From a candidate division BRC1 bacterium HGW-BRC1-1 (GTDB taxonomy: Bacteria; Sumerlaeota; Sumerlaeia; Sumerlaeales; Sumerlaeaceae), in NCBI GenBank assembly GCA_002842095.1, contig PHCB01000005.1, positions 84,910 to 148,909 of the forward strand: DNA of 64,000 bases, written 5' to 3'. Shown here in pieces: positions 61,969 through 64,000 of the stretch (within the stretch, counting starts at the first letter, position 1; every line of letters starts with the position of its first letter). Position numbers and translations under genes: made by a program. The notes under the pieces were generated by a model that worked only from the letters and a program-made list of their open reading frames with translations, searched no databases and was not told the origin of the DNA.

Positions 61969-63671
61969 TTGCCGCCCGCATTCGAAGATATTCGACGCTG
62001 ATACAGCATCAGGCGATCCCTGGAGACATCGATGTTCTCGAGCCAATCATAGTTCATTCCCTCTATAAATGAAGCATAGCGGGGGACCTCCTCCGAATCG
62101 ATAAGAAAATAGTTCGGCAGAGTATCCCGCTGGCTTTGATCGCGACGGTTAACTTCTTTTACGCCATAGTGACCATAAACATGATATTCGGGCTTCGATG
62201 CTTTGTCGCTTGCCGCGATTTCCGGCACTTTCAGCGCGTCGATGCGAACCGCCAAGGGGCGGGTGGTTTTCATCGGATCGATAATTTTCTCCACGGTTGT
62301 GAATCGCACTAAGCAAAAAACGAATAACAACGCGACGGTGGCCCGAAAAGCCATTGGGAAACCAAAGGCGGACGGTACCAAAGCGGCATTACGAACGGCT
62401 ACGAGGAGGAGAAAGATGCTCGCGACCAGCCAGATCCAGACCGCATAATTAGGAACCGCAAAGCCGCGAGACATAAATATCGCGGGTGCGAACCAAGCCA
62501 CAGCCACCACAACCAGACCAGCGAAGCTCAGGAATCCCAACAGGGCATTAACGCTGATGTTTACGCGCCGCAAGATCTCTGATGCTTTGGTCGCGCTTGC
62601 CACGATCCAAACCCCCAATAGAACCGCCACGGGTGGAAGAAGAGGCAGCAGATAAGCCTGACGCTTTCCAGTGGCCAGACACAAGACAACGAAGGGTACA
62701 AGCGTCCATACCCAAAACGGACGTTGAGCCTCGGACAGGGAGGGCATTTGCTGGTTACGCCACACCATCCGAAATGCGAATGGCATGAGGAGCGACCACG
62801 GTAACAAGGCGGTTACAAGTCGGGGGAGGTAATACCAAAAGGGCTCCGCATGATCTCCTTGCAAAAGGCGCCCCACGGTTTCGCCGCCCACTTGAGAGCT
62901 GACAAAAGCAGCACCATAGATAACACGCTCCGCGTAAAACCAGGCTGCGATAAGTAACGCCATTGCTGGAAAGCCTATCAGGGGCTTCATGCGGCGGATC
63001 GGACCCCAGGACTTCGCAGCGATCGCCTCTCCTGCCAGGGGAGCAGCCACTACCAACAAGGCCAATGGACCCTTCGTAAAAAAAGCAGCCGAAAGTGCAG
63101 CCCAAAATCCGGTGACAGTGAGCAAGGAGGCCGATTCCCTCGATAAATCTTTAATCCAAAACCAGATCGACAAAGTGATCCAGAACGTGAACTGCACGTT
63201 CAACTCCGCTTGGGGGACATTCTCCATGAAGAGAGGCATGGTCATCAGGATTAACGCGGCTGCCATGCCTGTGCGGCGCTCATCACCAGCGGCCGCTCCG
63301 CGACGACCAAGAAGGTAGGTCAGGAGCACTGTGCCCATGCCCATCAGAACGGCCGGCAGTCGTAGTGCCCAACTGGTCACCACTCCTCCAAACGCTTTCA
63401 TGGAGAGAGCCATGAACCAAAACGCCAAGGGGGGCTTTTGATTGTAGGGCTCCCCAAAAACCGTCAGCTGCAACCAATTCGATCGGCTCAACAGCTCCTT
63501 ACTGATCTGCACATAACGCCCTTCATCCGGGCCCCGCAGATCCCACAGCCCACTGGTTGCTAACCACAGCAAAGCCCCCAGAGCGGTCAGCAAAAGGAAA
63601 TCGAAAACAAGAATGCGTTTGGAAGGAAGAGGGAGCGACCAGATTGGCCGCCCCCCTTTTTCATTCTGCAC
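61965..63671 (-). CDS. ArnT-like glycosyltransferase (GT83/PMT_2 type)
   Basis: Integral membrane GT-C glycosyltransferase of about 568 residues with eleven to thirteen helices. The first periplasmic loop has GPDEGRYVQISKELL with the catalytic Asp/Glu, followed by EPYNQKPPLAFWFMAL, both hallmarks of ArnT/PMT_2 proteins. These move a sugar from undecaprenyl phosphate to lipid A or proteins. A soluble C-terminal domain of ~120 residues follows the last helix. The GTG at 63671 avoids overlap with the upstream PepSY gene; ATG 63740 would overlap it by 62 bp. Coupled to the response regulator downstream. Confidence 0.88.
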   Translation of the reverse strand: MQNEKGGRPIWSLPLPSKRILVFDFLLLTALGALLWLATSGLWDLRGPDEGRYVQISKELLSRSNWLQLTVFGEPYNQKPPLAFWFMALSMKAFGGVVTSWALRLPAVLMGMGTVLLTYLLGRRGAAAGDERRTGMAAALILMTMPLFMENVPQAELNVQFTFWITLSIWFWIKDLSRESASLLTVTGFWAALSAAFFTKGPLALLVVAAPLAGEAIAAKSWGPIRRMKPLIGFPAMALLIAAWFYAERVIYGAAFVSSQVGGETVGRLLQGDHAEPFWYYLPRLVTALLPWSLLMPFAFRMVWRNQQMPSLSEAQRPFWVWTLVPFVVLCLATGKRQAYLLPLLPPVAVLLGVWIVASATKASEILRRVNISVNALLGFLSFAGLVVVAVAWFAPAIFMSRGFAVPNYAVWIWLVASIFLLLVAVRNAALVPSAFGFPMAFRATVALLFVFCLVRFTTVEKIIDPMKTTRPLAVRIDALKVPEIAASDKASKPEYHVYGHYGVKEVNRRDQSQRDTLPNYFLIDSEEVPRYASFIEGMNYDWLENIDVSRDRLMLYQRRISSNAGGK

Positions 63672-63678
63672 GGATGGT

Positions 63679-64000
63679 TCAGCCCTTCGTTTCTTGCGAC
63701 TCGTGGTCTTCGGATTTCTCGTCGCTCTGGTGTTTCTCATTCTTCATGTGGGAGGACTTGGAACCTTCTTTTTCGTCCTTCTCACCTTTTTTCTCGTCGG
63801 CTTCCTTTTCCACTTTCACGAGCTTGCCGTCCGTGGCGACAACGATCTCCAGCTCTTCGCCGGTAGAGGTCTTCGCTTCGATGGAATAGACGCGCATGCC
63901 ATCCTCATCTTCGATCTCGGCCTTAACCAGCTTGCCGCCCTTGACCTGATCCATTGCGGTAGCACTTACGCTGGTGGGAAGATCCTTCAACGCCACGGGT
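63679..64000 (-). CDS. PepSY-like (DUF2874-type) protein, N-terminus outside window
   Basis: About 106 residues are visible and the frame is open to the right edge, so the N-terminus, probably a signal peptide, is missing. The visible part starts LKDLPTSVSATAM and shows the PepSY-like pattern (KLVKAEIEDEDGMRVYSIEA, then VATDGKLVKVEKE), expected in the periplasm. A very charged Lys/Glu/His/Ser-rich tail (about 45 residues) follows. It is the first visible gene of the operon with the ArnT-like enzyme and the two-component system; PepSY proteins are frequent partners of such sensors. A GTG at 63996 could be a start but would leave a truncated domain. Confidence 0.75.
   Translation of the reverse strand, partial: PVALKDLPTSVSATAMDQVKGGKLVKAEIEDEDGMRVYSIEAKTSTGEELEIVVATDGKLVKVEKEADEKKGEKDEKEGSKSSHMKNEKHQSDEKSEDHESQETKG

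Overview
The window reads as chromosomal DNA of a moderately GC-rich, free-living bacterium with a Gram-negative-type envelope. A lipid A-type acyltransferase, an ArnT-like glycosyltransferase, a sigma-54 activator and PspA with flotillin point to an outer membrane. A bacterial XPB helicase, a DUF3536 GH57 protein, tandem DUF507 genes and a stand-alone prepilin-like protein are typical of deep-branching lineages such as Sumerlaeota or Hydrogenedentota. That placement is an inference; there is no rRNA here to settle it. I see no prophage, insertion sequence or CRISPR array.

Layout. 1-3.0 kb (minus): XPB helicase cut by the left edge, and a lipid acyltransferase. 3.1-5.7 kb (plus): a SPOUT RNA methyltransferase, a secreted cohesin-like protein and a tiny tyrosine-rich secreted protein. 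5.7-8.6 kb (minus): a probable operon yebC - DUF507 - DUF507 - radical SAM. 8.8-9.2 kb: tmRNA. 9.4-15.2 kb: ADP-ribosylglycohydrolase, AIG2-like cyclotransferase, a membrane glycosyltransferase, a divergent MFS/MarR pair and an unknown membrane protein. 15.3-22.5 kb: fumC, an FHA-GAF-sigma-54 activator, and a DUF58/transglutaminase pair. 22.5-33.4 kb: rnr, tRNA-Glu, a GH57 protein, a polytopic protein, a GH10-like secreted protein and a polyprenyl-phosphate sugar transferase. 33.6-39.8 kb: clpB, der, a zinc-finger/TPR protein and a divergent secreted protein. 40-47.3 kb: a second tyrosine-rich protein, a pterin synthase-like gene, folE, a second radical SAM paralogue, metK, a prepilin-like gene, ispH and tRNA-Lys.

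47.3-50.8 kb is the most accessory-looking part. A frameshifted Vsr endonuclease and a nuclease-helicase fusion follow tRNA-Lys, then comes a non-coding stretch with six 11-bp tandem repeats and an unrecognised small protein. 51-54 kb holds two translationally coupled secreted proteins, a propeller and an M23 peptidase with an interrupted carbohydrate-binding-like domain, followed by hisD.

55.5-59.7 kb is a tightly packed module: XRE regulator - NfeD-like - flotillin - unknown - PspA, probably a membrane-stress operon. 59.8-64 kb (minus) is another coupled set: PepSY-like protein (cut by the right edge) - ArnT-like glycosyltransferase - OmpR-type regulator - histidine kinase. It looks like an envelope-modification operon carrying its own two-component system.

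The best leads for something undescribed are the XRE/flotillin/PspA module with its unknown fourth gene, the DnaG-type zinc finger fused to TPRs, the 11-bp repeat array, and a pterin synthase homologue that lacks a zinc ligand.
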